DNA from: Daphnia carinata
Taxonomy: Eukaryota > Arthropoda > Branchiopoda > Diplostraca > Daphniidae
Length of the DNA: 64,000 nt
Reading direction: 5' to 3'
NCBI RefSeq assembly: GCF_022539665.2
Contig: NC_081335.1
Coordinates: 8,308,001 to 8,372,000, forward strand
Shown: piece by piece, positions 1 through 14,044 of the stretch
Position numbering within the stretch: the stretch's first letter is position 1
How the letters are laid out: every line of letters starts with the position of its first letter
Position numbers and translations under genes: made by a program
Notes under the pieces: model-generated
The model's database searches: none
Seen by the model: the letters and a program-made list of their open reading frames with translations, nothing else
What the model was told of the DNA's origin: nothing

Positions 1-2990
1 TGGGATCACGCTGTTACATTTCAATTTTTTTTTTTTGGGGGGGGGGGGTTTAGATTATTGTGTCATTTAATTTCGCATTTTGTGTCGATGTTCCAGCGTA
101 TATATGTAGGCCTAGTTAAATGTACGTTGTGCATATTTGCATACGTAAAATAAATCGGGAATGATGAACATTGTGAGGTATTTGCCGTAGGCCGAGGTCA
201 CGACCTCCGGCCTTTGTATTATATCGATTTTTAATTCCATTTCAGATGGGATCGAGTAGAGAGGAAAACGATGCGACAGTTAAGTGTTTATACATATTTA
301 TTTCAACTGGAACGTACCACAACAGAGCAACGCCACACGATGGAAAAACAAAAAGGGAATGATTTAGTGTTATCACTTGAACGTGTGTGTGTGTTTGGGC
401 TAAATGAAAGTGCCCTACCTGTATATTAGTTGTTGGTGTTCACGAACAAATCTACTGCCACACCTGCGGGATACGCTTTATTATTATTATTATTATTATT
501 ATTATTTTGTTTTTCAAAGCCCCAGTTGCCAATCTAGAGCTTAAATGAATTTAAAATGTAAACGAATATGAGATTTTTTAAATGAAACATTACGAGATTG
601 TGATGCACCTCAGTTGATTGTGTCATGTTGTTCCGTGCGTGCACCGGTATTACATTGTGCCATCTCATTTCATCAAATTCTGCAAACATTTCTTAATTGT
701 ATACATGTTGTTTTTAATGACCTTCATTTGCATAGTATGTTTTTGGCTTTAGAATGTGCGTGGCCGTCTATTTGTAACGTGAAAACCGTTCGCCCTTGGA
801 TGTATTTTTACATTGTATTGACACATCACGATTCATTCAATAAAGAATACGGAATATAAAACTTTTTAATTGATTTAAAGTGATTTCCCCATAGTTCCCC
901 ATGACACTGATGGCTTTTCATTTTTCCCCCTTTGCGAAAAATGGAGCACGCCAAGGGCTACGCGTAGATTCGATTACATTCGCCAATCATTTCGAACTTA
1001 TAGAAACCGCATTTAAAACAGAGCCAAGCAAGTTAAACTTGAAATAGTACTATCAAATATTAATTTAGAAATCCTATCTCTTCTTGTCGGCTGTGTGTTT
1101 GCTGCACGATGAATAATTAACCTACTAAAATATGCAATCGAGAACTGTTTCTTTTTTTTTTTTTTCTTTTTTTAATTTGCCATCGTGTACCCGCCGCCAA
1201 AATGACTTAGTAATTAGCCTGTTGGCACGTTTTTCTTTTGGTACGACCAAAGCGAACAAGTCCACCCATTTAAGGCTATTTAATAATTGAAATCAACAAC
1301 TATACACGGGTCTAAAAAAAAAAAAAAAAAAACCTCTATATAATCGAATCCTATAAAGGTCAACTTTGTTCCATTATAAAACCTCTCTACGAACTCCATT
1401 TTTTTTTTTTTTTTCGTTTCCTTTTTTAAAGGCCAGTACTGGAAGTCTAAACGAATTAACATCGTAGACACACATCAAACACACACACACACACAAAAAG
1501 CGATGACAAAAAGCTCGTGCCAGCCGACAGACGCACTGGCCGTCTCTCTTCATTTGTCACGCATCTATACGCTCTTCTCTTTCCGGAATTCTGTTTTTGG
1601 AGCTTGAGACGTCGACTTGATGAAAACGCTAATGTCCTTTTCATTAGTTCATACGACGTCTCTTTATTTCGTTCAAATCTCTTTATTTCGTTCAAAACGA
1701 AATAAAGAGACGTCGTAAGTAAGCTCATTTGGCCTCCATACCGGCGTCCGTTTGGCAACAAGAAGGAGATCATGGTCTTTCACAATGTCTGTGTTACGTT
1801 CACGCAGAACCGCAGCGTTGTATATAGGGGAAACGACGTAAGAATTGAAGACGAAAAAAAAAACAAAAAAAAAACAAAAAAACAAAGGTTTTCGAGTTAT
1901 GTGTGTAAATCTGTTTATTATGCAAGAGGGCGCTGAGAGGAGTGCGCGCGGAAAACCGCACGGAATGAATTTATAATGACAGGAAGTCTCGTGTGCTTTT
2001 GTTATACTCGAGCGAAAAAGACAACAGGAACAACGAAAAAAAGAAAAGAGGGAGAGATAAGACAAGAGAAAAAAAAAAAAAAAAAAAAAAAACAGAACGA
2101 AAACAAAAGACGAAAAAGAAAACCCACGCACGTCTGATGTACACAACAACAACGAGAAAGAAATAAAAACAGAAATTATGGTTTTCTTTATGCCTTAGAT
2201 ATATGTACATATGGGATTCGTGTATAGATATATAATGGGACGCACACCGTCTCTATGTGTGTATAACACGGCAGAAAGCATCAACTACCCTCATCAAACA
2301 CTCCCTTTCAAATTATCGCCATTTTCTTTTTCCTTTTTTTTTTTTTTTTTTCTTTTCCCAACCAAAAAAAAAAAACCTTGAAAAACACGGGCGGGATATT
2401 TTTTTTTCGATGTGGATGATGGCGCTGCTTGTCTGGTTTGTTGCTCTTTTGTGATAGGTAAAAAAAAAAACAAAAAAAAAAACATACACGCAAGAAAACG
2501 AAGTTTAAATATAAAATATGCATAAAGCGGAACGTACGTAAACAAAAAAAAAGAAGGTGAATTGAAAAATAAAAAATGGAGGCGGCAAATGAAAATTTGA
2601 AAAAAAAAAAAACAAAAATAAAAGAAGCGGGTGCCAAAAGTCTGCAACCTTTGTCTAGTCTAATAATGACGGATGAGTTCCAACCATCCCCTCTATAATC
2701 GCCTTAGCTTCTTCCTATTTCTTTTCCGCAAAAAAAAAAAAAATTTATAAATCAACCCCCATCATTATTTGGCACAGAGGGGGTGATGTCTGTCTCTATT
2801 AGCTTGACGCCCCCCTCGTCTATTTCTCTCTCTCCCTCGTTTTTCTCTTCTTCCTTTTTTATTTGCCCCCCCCCGCAACAAACTAATGGAACGTTTAACG
2901 TCTGGCCCAAAAAAGGTATTTTTGCGTCGCCATTGTATGTGATGCACCAGCTGTATAGACCCTTTCTCCATAGGCCTGTTTTTTTTTTTT
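1..2990. other. No recognised gene; low-complexity flank
   Basis: Holds T12/G12 at 25-48, TAGGCCTA at 107-114, an (ATT)n repeat at about 479-506, AATAAA motifs at 149 and 839 that could end an off-window plus-strand transcript, and the inverted repeat at 1652-1717. Reading frames here are dominated by homopolymer translations. Confidence 0.6.
1652..1717. repeat. 22-bp perfect inverted repeat with nested 19-bp direct repeat
   Basis: Left arm 1652-1673 and right arm 1696-1717 are exact reverse complements; the spacer holds a second direct copy of most of the left arm (period 19). Confidence 0.9.
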
Positions 2991-2997
2991 TAATGAG

Positions 2998-3207
2998 TTA
3001 AAGAAGAGTTTGGCGCAACACGTCGAGCGGCTTATTTTCATTAGGAAATTTGGCGAGCGCATCGTTTCTCACGATCGTTTTCAAAGTGGGTGCCTTGAGG
3101 CGATGGATGCGACATCCGCGAAAACGCTGGTCGAATTGCGTTCGAAACAGGTGTACATGCCTAAAGGTGATCCTCTCGCCATCAACGTTGGCAATAAACA
3201 AGAACAA
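2998..3207 (-). other. Unidentified coding-like island
   Basis: A homopolymer-free 210-bp block open on both strands. Minus strand: ANVDGERITFRHVHLF, then LKAPTLKTIVRNDALAKFPN, ending LRQTLL and TAA at 3000-2998. Plus strand: LAQHVERLIFIRKFGERIVS, with possible donors at 3151 and 3167. Composition and codon use look coding-like on either strand. I recognise no family and see no clear acceptor on either strand. It could be an exon, a degraded element or chance. Confidence 0.3.
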
Positions 3208-6200
3208 AAAGGAAGGACTACATCACTTTTCTTTTTTTTTTTTTCTATCACCACCCCTTCCCCACTCATTTCAAGCAAACACATGTAGACAACCCCAGAC
3301 AGAAAACGGAGAACGTTTTCGTTCATGTTCCCAACCTTTTTTTATTTATTTATTATTTTTTTTTTTTTTTGCTCTTTGGTGTGTTCTTTTTTCATTTTTA
3401 TTATTTTTAAAAACAAAAAAACAAAAAATTCTCATTCCCGAAACCTGGAAAAAAAAAAAGAAAAAAAAAGAAATGGGCGTGCCAAATAAGCAGGAGAAGA
3501 AGAGGGGGGAAGAAACACACAAAACACACCACCGGCCGCAATCATCTATGCTAATGTGACATGGACTTGGTCGGAGAAAGGCAAAAGAAAAAGCCTTTTT
3601 TTTTTTAAACATTCATATTCTTTTTTTTTTTTTTTTTTGTTTTTTTCACCCCTCGCCGCACTCTTGTCCACACACACACGGTAAAAAAAAAAAAAAAAAA
3701 AAAAAGAGAAGACGATCCATCTCCTCTTGCTTTTTGGTCGGAGGTGGAAAGGAAGGCGGGATAATCTATAATGGGGGTTAAAGCCTGTAGACGAATCGGC
3801 TGCGTGCGGACACGTAACAGACACACACACCTGATGCATCATTTTCGGGACACCCACACGCGTTTTTTCTGCAGAGAGATGCACGAATCGCCGCCATCTT
3901 TTCTTATGTGTATATGCAAGGCAGACAAATCTGAATCGGGAGAGGGGGGGGGGGGCGGGGTGAATGTCGAGATGAAAGTGTTGGGGAAGGGGGGTGGGAG
4001 GACGATGCAACTCACGATGGACCTCATTCGTCTTTTGAAAGCTTCCATTTTTTTGAACGTCTTTTCTAGATGGCGTTGGTTGTTATTCACACGGACGTGT
4101 GGGGAAGAGAGTGGGGGGGGGGGAAGCGACCCTTCTTCAATGGTTGTGCGATTGGCATATGAAAATCGGTTGGGTCACGGTGGGAGATTGATGGCTATCG
4201 TCATCCGAACCCTCCCCTCTCCCCCCCCCCCAAAAAAAAGGCTTTTTAAAAATAAAAAAACCAAATTAAAATTAAAAGACACTTCGATTGTTGAAATCAA
4301 CACGTGAACAGTTTTTTTTTTTCTTTCCTTTTTATTTTCTTCGACAATTGATTGCTAACGTCAGTGCATAAGTGCCGTTTAATTCTAATACAATCGAACA
4401 TTGTCTGCGACGTCGTGGCTATTTATTTTGGATTTTTTAATTTTTTATTTTTGTTCAAAAATAAAAAAAAAAAAGAAGAAAAAAAGGGGCGACAGCAAGA
4501 AATGAAAGTCACGCCAACAAGATGGAGCCAGCAGCAGCAAACGACACGCCGGTAGGTGTGTGTACCGCGTGAGTCCTTCCATACATACACACACACACGG
4601 CGGTGTGACGGCGCAAAAAATGACCCTCCCCCCTTCTTTTTTTTTTTTTTTTTTTCTGCACGTTGTCACCTAGCGCCTTTAGCACTTACCAGGAACACAA
4701 TCAAAAGAATTCCTATAAGGAAATAACAACGTCCATTTTGAAAATGGCCCCCTCCCCCTCTCTTTAGCCTACAAAAAAAAAAACAAAAAAAAACGCTACG
4801 TTCGAACGTGTCCGAATGAAAAAAAAAAAAAAAATACGTTTGAATTCGTCGAGCTTTTTTCCTTATTGGTTATAGATTTCAACCATTTTGTTTTGTTTTT
4901 TTTCCTTTGGTTTTTCTTTCGCGATTGGTGCCGGACCCAAACGAGCGAAAAGGTGTCAAACACCTTTTTGGTGTGTCGCTGCCATCAAAGGTTTAAATGA
5001 TTATTATTATTTTTTTTTTAAATCTAATTTGGCTGAATTGCAATAGAGATGAAGACGTGTTTTGCAACAAGCTCCCATTTTTTTGTTTCTCATGAAAAAA
5101 ATCCTAATGTTTTCTTAATGATGGTGTGTGTGTGTTTAATTAGGACGTGGCGTTTGGCAAGTTTGATTTTTCAAAAATGGCATCTTCGAGTCGTCCGCTT
5201 GATTTTCTTTGCTCGATGCATAATAACACACGTTACACGGAATTCTCTGTTTTTATTTTAGAGGAGAAAATAATGATGATGGCCGATGTTCCAGGAAACG
5301 ACGGAAACAACTGCCTCTTTTGTGTGTGTCTTTTTTTTTTTTTCCTTCCCAAACGCACACACGTTTTGAGGTTTGGCGTGTCGAGACTTGGCAACACGCA
5401 AAACGACGTTTCTCTCCTCGTCAAGCAGGTGCATCTCGATTGCCATTGGGCCCACGTACAGAGAGAGGACGAGCATAGAACACGACGCTCATTGTTTCAA
5501 AAAAAAACAAAAAAAAACTCTCCCATCATCCCACTGTTGTTTCTCTTGGTTGCTCACAACAGACGCACAGCGTTCGACATGTCAATGTTTTGATAAGGCA
5601 CCTTAGAAAATAATACAGCAATCACATCGCCATCTTGATATAGCCTACAACATTTTGTCTTCTTCTTTCGTCATACATTTCTTTTGTTTTCTTTTCCACG
5701 GTGGATGGCGACACGACCCCCGCACTTCCTTAATATCAACGCATATATCTTCCCTATCATTATATTCTTTTGTTTTTAAAGGGGAACGTGGCTGTAATGT
5801 CGTCGTTGTGTTTCTCTATTAGTTTTTTTTTTTTTTTTTTTTTTTTCTTTCTCAGTCATTGGGTTCCCAAAGGCCAATTGATGTGTGACGATCTGTATAA
5901 ACACAACCTATACACACGTTGCATTTTGTGTGTATCTATACAACGGGAACAAAAAAAAAACAAAAAAAAAAACAAAAAAGAAACGCTGTGCATATACGTG
6001 AAAACATTTCGATCTGTAATACGACGGTATAAAGCACTCGGCGTGTGTTATACACACAGAGATGGGCGGGATACCTGCTATTACGTGACACGAGAAATAC
6101 ATGGGACAAGTAAAACGAAGAGTGGGCTGGGGGGGGGGGGATGCAACTTTTTCTTGTTTTTCTTTTTTCTCTCGCCTCAATTCCTCCCTTCATTGTCTAT

Positions 6201-6599
6201 TACCTGAGAAAAAAAAAAAAATACAAGAGAAAACATGCAAACGTGGAAAACTTCTCATGACGGAGAGAGTTCAATCCGTGTGTTATATACAGACAGGGGG
6301 TTATAGGGAATTATCTATACGTATAGAACGATGGTTGTAGAACACATGCACGGGGCCGCCCTCATCGCCAACCATTCCATTCGGATGCCGGGTCGTATTG
6401 AACAACCGAAACGAAGAGGCATTTCGATGATGGCGTATAGACAGATAACACAGACAAAGAGAGCCTATATATAATCATCATCAGAAAGCAATCGACGCCA
6501 GGGGATATGCATTTCAATATATAGGACACACCGATACATAGAGCCACTGCGGGCCCTGCCTATTTTTTTTTTTTTTTTTTCAAAATATAATATTCATTG

Positions 6600-6642
<43 letters not shown>

Positions 6643-7906
6643 AGAAAAATATGTAGGGATAACGAGGGGACGACAATGCTCTGCATGAGAGGATTCTAAT
6701 TTTATTTTGTTGAACAAAAAAACAAAAAAAAAAGAATTGGTTTTGAATTGTTGGAGAAACAAACCACACGTCTATTCGTATCTAACGTGATGGTTTTGCG
6801 GGGGAAGAGAGGGGGAGTAGGTAGGTATATACGGAGGGCGTGGTCAATCAGGTGGTAACGGACGTGGAACGACAAAAAAACAAAAAACAATGAAGGACGA
6901 CGTAACAGCTGTAGAACAAGTGTGTGGTAACCGCACGAATCGGGCCGGCCACCGAAGATGCCACGGCCTCAAACCTTGGCCACATCCAATACCACAATTG
7001 TCAACAACAACGACAACAAAAATCCCCCCCCCCCCCCCAAAAAAAAAAAAAAAAAAAAAAAAAATAAAAAAAAATAAAAAAAACAGTTTGAAAATAAAAA
7101 AGAAAATTGAGGGAAAAATATATAAAAAGGACAACAAGGCGACAGAGAGTCTAATAAAAGAAGAATAGATAAAAAAAAAAAAAAAAAAGATGAGGAAATA
7201 AATAAGAAAAAAAAAGGGAAAAAAAAAAAAAAAAAAAAAAAGAAACAAGCTTTTCAATATATTAAGAAGGGAGAGATCAGACTTTGCGTGGAACGATCGA
7301 ATCGCTCTCTTATTCCGCCCTATCTCTTTTCGATTTTTTTGTTGTCTTCCGTCGATTGAGTTGAATAATCACCTGCTGCGTCCTGTTTGTTGTATCAAGA
7401 TACATCTATAATAGCCTCCTTTTTGTTTTGTTTTTTTTTGTTTTTTCTTTTTCTTTTTCTTCTTCTTCTCTCTCTCTCTCTCTCTCTCTGTGTCCTGCAC
7501 CTCGGCTGGCCCGGCTCTGGCCCATCAACGACTGGCATCGGACGACACAAAAATAAAAAATAAAAGACGCACGGAATATGCGGCCCCTGTCGTCCAATTC
7601 TTGCGTCAATCGAGGGGGGTTATCATTTCTTCATTTCTCTCTTCTTCTCCTTTTCTTTTTGTTTTTTTGTTTTTTTTTTTGTTTTTTTTTTCAAAATTTT
7701 TGAAAATATTTGAATTTTGATTCCCTCTCTTTTCGGTTGCTGTGCAGGAAAAAAACAAACAAAACAAAAACAAATCCGACCATTTTTTTTTTTTTTTCGT
7801 GTCCTCTTTAAAAACTAAATTTCCTTTTTATTTTTTAAAATTCAATTTCTTTCAGAGCGAAAGGCATCGCGACGTGGACTGATGGAGGCCGTAAGTATTT
7901 TCTTTT

Positions 7907-7946
<40 letters not shown>

Positions 7947-10900
7947 GACAAAAGAAAAAGAAAAAAAAGAAGAAGAAGGAAAAAAAAAAAAAAAAAAGAA
8001 AAAGAAAAGAGCGTAGGGAACTTTACAAGAGCAGCAGCGCGCGCGCACCAAACCAACAACTTATAGAATGTGTCGAACACGAAAAAGCTTTTACCGAGAG
8101 GGCAGACTGTCCTTTTTTTTTTTTTCTTCATTCGGTGCTATAGAGTCACACAGCCAAAAAAAAAAAAAAAAATATATATAAATATTTTATAATAGAAAAA
8201 AAAAAAAAAGAATAAGGAAAAAGAACGCCCCAACGTGGGTCTCTCCTCCTCCTTCTGGTGTTTAGATTATCCTGCTGTTTGTGTGTGTGTGTGTGTGTGT
8301 GTGGGTGTGTAAAATATAGAAGAGACACACCATACCGATGTGTGTATACGGCAATAATACGCTATCGGTGTATGGCTGTGTAGATAGAAGTGCGACAGGA
8401 GCAATGTTTAGCTCGTTAAAATAGAAGCACGCAAGCAAAGAACGGAACGTACAATTGGAGAGATGCGCGTAATACCCGAAAAAAAAAAAAAAAAAAATCT
8501 GATGTTACACGGTTGCGGCTTGAAGTGTGCTCAGTTGGAGCATCGGGCGCTGTGTTGGATTAAGGATTGGACAAATGTTCCACGGCTTCCTATATGCGAA
8601 CGAAATCTTGATGCCAAATTGGATGGCGGGCAACGAAAGAAATGGAACGAGAAAGCGTTTGGAAATGTACAAAAGTATATGTATGTATTACATATATAGA
8701 CACCAGAAGCGGATATTGATGGTGTCTAATATATGCATCACGTATGCAAATGCGTTTGATCTTGTTCATGCTGGCAGCCATTTCGTGTTTGCACCATCAT
8801 CCACGCCCTGAGCTTTTGTTCATCTGTCTGTTTTTCTTTTGGGTTTTCCTATTCTTTTGTTTTTTGTTTTTTTCGTTGCAAATGTATAACAATCAGCGTC
8901 TTGTTGTCGGCCAGCAGAGCAAACACAACCATCAAATCAAAGTTGTTGTTTTTTTCTATAAATAAAAGAGAGAAAAGAGAAAACTTTCGATGCAATCGAA
9001 TTGCCAACGCCATCAGAGTGGATATAGATCTTTTCGAACAACTGATTAGACTTAAAGTGAATAATGATGTAGACGCTACATACAAGAAATGATGACAACG
9101 TCACGATTCGTGAAAGAAAACGAGAGACCTGATATCGGCGTTCGTTTAATATAAAAACGAGATCAACGACATCTTTCGAATACAGCAGGATATTCTGGTG
9201 TTTTGCCTAACTCGATTCACTTTGATACCGTTCGAATTGGCGAATACCATGGATCCGTTTTAGATAATCCGGATATGAAAAGGAACTGAACTTGATGCAA
9301 CGCAACCGTATAGGCCAATGGCGCATCGCCGTACGGGAAATAGTTCAGTGTTAAATACAAAAAGAAACAAAAAAAAAAAAAAAAAAAAAAATAGGAGGGC
9401 GAAAAAAACCTCAGCTGTAAAAAAAAAAAAAAAAAAAATGACGTCGACGTTATTTTATTTATTTTTTCAAAGTTTATGAGTTTCTTTCGGGACGTTCCAA
9501 AATGGGTGCACCCCTCGTTTAAAAAAAAAAAAAAAAAAGGATATACGCTAGAGAAGGGCTATACGTAATAGCCTATAAAAACAAAGAATAAAAGTATGTG
9601 TTGTGTGCGTGGTGTATAGATAGACGTCTTTCACCTCCTCGACAAGACATACACACACTGATACGTACAGTGTACATCATGACGTACACTCTTCTTACGA
9701 CAGAGACGTTAGGTTTGTTAGCCAGTCCTACGTAAGAACTTCTAGATGTACCCAACACCAATTACGTGTAGACCTTTCTGTCAATGACATGTGTTGTGTG
9801 CGCTGTTCTCTTTTTTTCTTTGTTTTTTTTTTTTTTTTGTGGAAAAAAAAAAGGGGGGAGGTAAAAATGGCGGGTCTTCATCATGACGAGGAAGTATTTA
9901 AAAAGAAATAATGTATAAACTTCAAAAAAATAAAGAGAGAGAGAGAGAGAGAAGGGCCTAAGATAAAAAAACAAAACAAACAATAGATACGCCTCCTTCA
10001 GTCTTTTTGAAACTCCACCTGAGACACACCTATTTCGGCCGCGTTTTATTTTCAATTTTGATGATGATGACACACTGTGCGTGTGTGTGTGTGTGTTATG
10101 ATCGTCGGTGCGCCATATACGATTGTCGTAAGTAGACCGCGTTCATTTGCGGGTAGGAGCTTAAAAAAAAAAAAAAAAAAGGAAATAAAAGGCCAACTGT
10201 TGCGCCGTTGGTTGATTTTTGTTCGAGAGCAAACAAAAGAGGAGACATGAAAAATCACGTCACGTTCGAAAACGACGTCATTAAGAAGCGAAGAAATGCG
10301 TCGGTGGGAAAATGAAAATCGTATATAAGAAAAGAAAAAAAACATGTGGTCGAACTGTTATTGTCGAATGGCGACGACAACGACGACTGGAAACGACGCC
10401 AAAATCATAAAATATGCATTTTTTTTTTATTTTTTTTTTTTAATATGTATATAGGCTATATGTATGTATATTGACGTGAGTTCTTATTTTGAAAACGACG
10501 ACCCAACGGAATATGACCAAAAACGAGGCAACAACCAAACGAATAAAACCATGGGAAAATAGCTTTTGTCGTTCTTTTCTTTTCTTTCTTTTCGTCGAGT
10601 AGACGTTATTCTGTGGCGTCGTTTGTGAAACTGTCCAAACATTTTCCAGCGTTCCACAAACCAAAAACAAAAAAACAAAAAAACAAAGAAAAAAAAAAGA
10701 TGGGAAGGAAGGGGAACGATGTGATGTCATTAGTGGCAACACGGAATTATAGAGTGGCAAGAGATGTATAAGCCGTGAAAATAAAAACTAGCCAAGACGA
10801 TATATCCTCTGTGTGTGTGTGTGTGTGTCTGCCGTGAATATATAATGAGCCTTGTGTCTATATAGCTTTACACTTTTAAGCCGCGCGCGCAAAAAAACAA

Positions 10901-12491
10901 ACAAAACAAAACAAAAAGAAACAGTCGAAACATTGCATGACGATACAGAAGAGGACAATGCGGCACTTAAAAAAAAAAAAAAAAAAAAAAATACCATTGC
11001 CATCATCATCGCTTTCTGCTATGGCCAACAGCGCTGGAACGAAAATGGTGGCCATGACGCCTTCAGATTTGGCGTTTAGCCGCGTTCTTTTTTTTTTTTT
11101 TTTTTTTTTAAATCATATTTCGTGTGTGCCAACAAAGAGAAGTATGAGAAAAACAAGAGGCAACAACAACAAGCACAAGAACAAGGCACAAACACACCCG
11201 AAAATGATAGACTTTTGATGGTTTCAAAAATAGACACACACACCTGTGTGTATAGCCGTGTGCGCATTTGCGGCTGGCCCGTGTTCTACAGAAACGCGTT
11301 GTGTTTTGTTGTTTGTTTGTTGTTTTTTTTTTCAAAAAATAACCACACAGAGGCCATCGTTTTCATTTTTTTTTTTTTTTACACGCGGACCTAGGCCAGT
11401 CAAAAAAAAAGAAAAAGGCACTTGCGGACTAACACGGAAAATGATAATCACCTGAGCCGTTATGTATGTATGTATACACAAACAACAACACGCCAAAAAA
11501 CATCTCTAGAAAAAAAAAAAAAAAAAGAAGGGCGCTTTATATTTTTGGAGCTGCCTCTATTTTTGTAGTTTTCCTTTATTTTATTTTATTTTTTTTTTTT
11601 TTTTTTTTCAAAGTTCGCCTCTCAAATAAGAGTTTTGTATATATACATATACGTTTTTTTCTTCTGAACTCATGTCGGACGGCGCCGATGAATATGAGAT
11701 ATACAACCAAGTATAACAACGCGTAGACCTCCGGCACTTATTATGCAAAAATATACCCAGAAAAAAAGAAAAAAAACCATAGAGAGAGAGTCGAAACATG
11801 GGAGAAAAAAAATAAAACGTTGCCTCTTAATTACAGGGTTCAGAATTTCAACCAATAGGCAACAAGTAGAGTCTTCTCTAGAAAAACAAAAAGGACGAAC
11901 GATGCATGATAACAGATTGCCAGGGCTTTCCAAACAAACACAGACACACACACAAAAAAATACACACATCATACGGTTACATGATCGTCTATTAAAACTA
12001 GATTTCCATTGGTCCAAGTCTTTTCTTGTTGTATAAGAAGCGTTGACATGAGCCCCTCTTCGAATCTTAAATATCGATTGTGTAAAGAGGGTCTGTCTTT
12101 ATTTTATTTTTTTTTTTATTCGACGAGGTGAAAATGCAAAACGGCTAATGCAACGACGTGGGCAAGGTGAGTGTTGCTCTTCTTGTCTGTTTTTGTTTTT
12201 TTCGTTTGTTTTATTGCGTTCTAATAGGCGTTCAGCCATCGTCTTGCAAACGTTGTCTACAACGAAGCCTATACAAATACGGACGGCCTTCGTGTAGGTC
12301 GAAACAAATCATAAAAAGACGGTTGATGTAGTATATAAGACGGATAAATCAAAAATGAAACGTTTCTTCTTCTTTCTAAGGTGGGGGGTTTGAACTGATG
12401 AAAAGAATTGTTTATGGCTTAAACGTCTTTCGATCATTGTGGAAACGAGAGGCCTGGCCCCATCATCAGCCCCGCCATTTTGACGTTTGAA

Positions 12492-12523
<32 letters not shown>

Positions 12524-13700
12524 CGAGATCGTCCGTCCATTCGTCTCTTTAAAAACTTCTCAATGGGCTTTAATAACAGTCTTTATCCGTTCATTTGCAT
12601 ACACGAAGTCCGCCGCACCGGACAGAGGTTGCGCTCTCGCTGCTGTTAAAAAAAAAAAAAAAACAATCCCCCTGGTTTTTTTTTTTTTTTTTTTTTTGTT
12701 TCTTCTTCTCTACATTTTTAACGGGGCGGCAACAGCAGCACCGGGCGGGTTTCAATAAGAAACAAAACAAAAAAAAAAAACTATATAGGTATAAGATATA
12801 ATAGCTCTATACTATATCTATATAAGAATATAAGAAAAGAAAGGGGGGGGGGGCCGTATTCGAAAAAAAAGGTCAAACTCATCTGCCAAACTGAACTGCC
12901 TGAAACTGCCCCCCCCCTTTGTAGCACCGTCTACTCCACCCCGGATCCGTTTTAGACCCCGTCTTTCTTTTTCATTTGGAAACCCGACTTCTTTTCCCAC
13001 AAAAAAAACAAAAAAAACAAAACATATTTTGCATATATTTCTCTTGCTATGCGAAGAGATAAACGTAGAGGTGGCGATGAGGTTGCGTTTGTTCTTTTGT
13101 ATAGATCGATGTGAACTTAATTGAAGAGGGCGGAATTCGAAATGGACCCCAAGCCCCGGGTGTGTGTATGTTGTCCACCTTTGTGTGTCTATGTAATTCA
13201 GACGGACTGTTCCTGACGTGCGGACTTATTGTTATCATCCGGTACGTTCTCCTTGTTTTAACAGTGGGGGCCGGGGAAGGAGAAGAATAAAATAGCCAAC
13301 AACACCTGACTTTGTGTTGTTTTTTTTTTTTTGTTGTTTTTTTTTTCGAATGGAACAGACGAACAGAGAAGGTTCGATTTGATAAGAAAACATCGAAAAA
13401 AAAAAAAAAAAAAGAAAGAAAGAGAAGAGGAGAAGGAATTGTGTGGAAATATTCATGGCAACTTGTCGGCAAACGATTAGACAGCCTGTGTGAAGTTCCC
13501 TGGTGCCGCTGTGTTTATGCTACGCCTCATTTCCATAACTAATCACTCCAAACATGGGTCTCTTTCTCTCTCTCTCTCTTCTCTTTTTATACATATGAAA
13601 GCCGATTGTTACAATACAGACACGGTTACACGCAGCGGCAGGGACAACACGAGAAGAAGCATCACTTTCTCCCTTATACCGATGTGCAATTACTTTGAAC
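3208..13700. other. Gene-poor region
   Basis: Dense A/T homopolymers (many over 15 nt), (TA)n at 7915-7945 and (GT)n at 8281-8310. Simple-repeat-poor islands at about 3760-4200, 8500-8790 and 8980-9350. One strong acceptor/donor pair at 7856-7890 is listed separately. No protein was recognised. Confidence 0.6.
7856..7890 (+). other. Candidate 35-nt exon
   Basis: Bounded by aatttctttcag and gtaagtatt, both close to consensus. Two of three frames are open; one reads RKASRRGLMEA after a split codon. No neighbouring gene explains it. Confidence 0.3.
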
Positions 13701-13749
13701 ATCATCCGATATGACATGTTTTCTTGCCTATGTCTTTTAAATATTATAG

Positions 13750-13820
13750 GTACAGTTGATCAGCGTCGCATTGAACGACATCTACCCACATTGATTTTGG
13801 CTAAGCAGATGGTTAGACGT
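13750..13820 (+). other. Candidate exon-like segment
   Basis: Follows aatattatag; one frame reads VDQRRIERHLPTLILAKQMV. No consensus donor closes it, only gttaga near 13810. The product is not recognised. Confidence 0.22.
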
Positions 13821-14044
13821 TGGATGTGTTTTGTGCTTTTCGTTTTGTTCTTCAAGTCTTAAGAAAGCTTACGGACGCATAAGGAAGGACGGGTGAATCT
13901 ATTGTCTTTGAATAGACAGAGAGGGCGGCTAATTGAACATGATTGAGGTTTGGGTCTATTATATACCTTTTTTGTTCATTATAGATCATTTTCGTATTCT
14001 TTCGAATAACTTCTTTTCTTTTTTACAACTGTTTCCGCCGGCAG

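Noticed and set aside
1673-2152. 159-codon minus-strand frame rich in Phe
   Set aside because: Translation of T homopolymers; no start context or homology.
5594-5601. TAAGGCAC, the miR-124 seed word
   Set aside because: The rest of the mature sequence does not match and no hairpin is evident.
12128-12165. AAG|gtgagt donor at 12166 with a short upstream open segment
   Set aside because: The acceptor is poor and no reading frame of substance exists.
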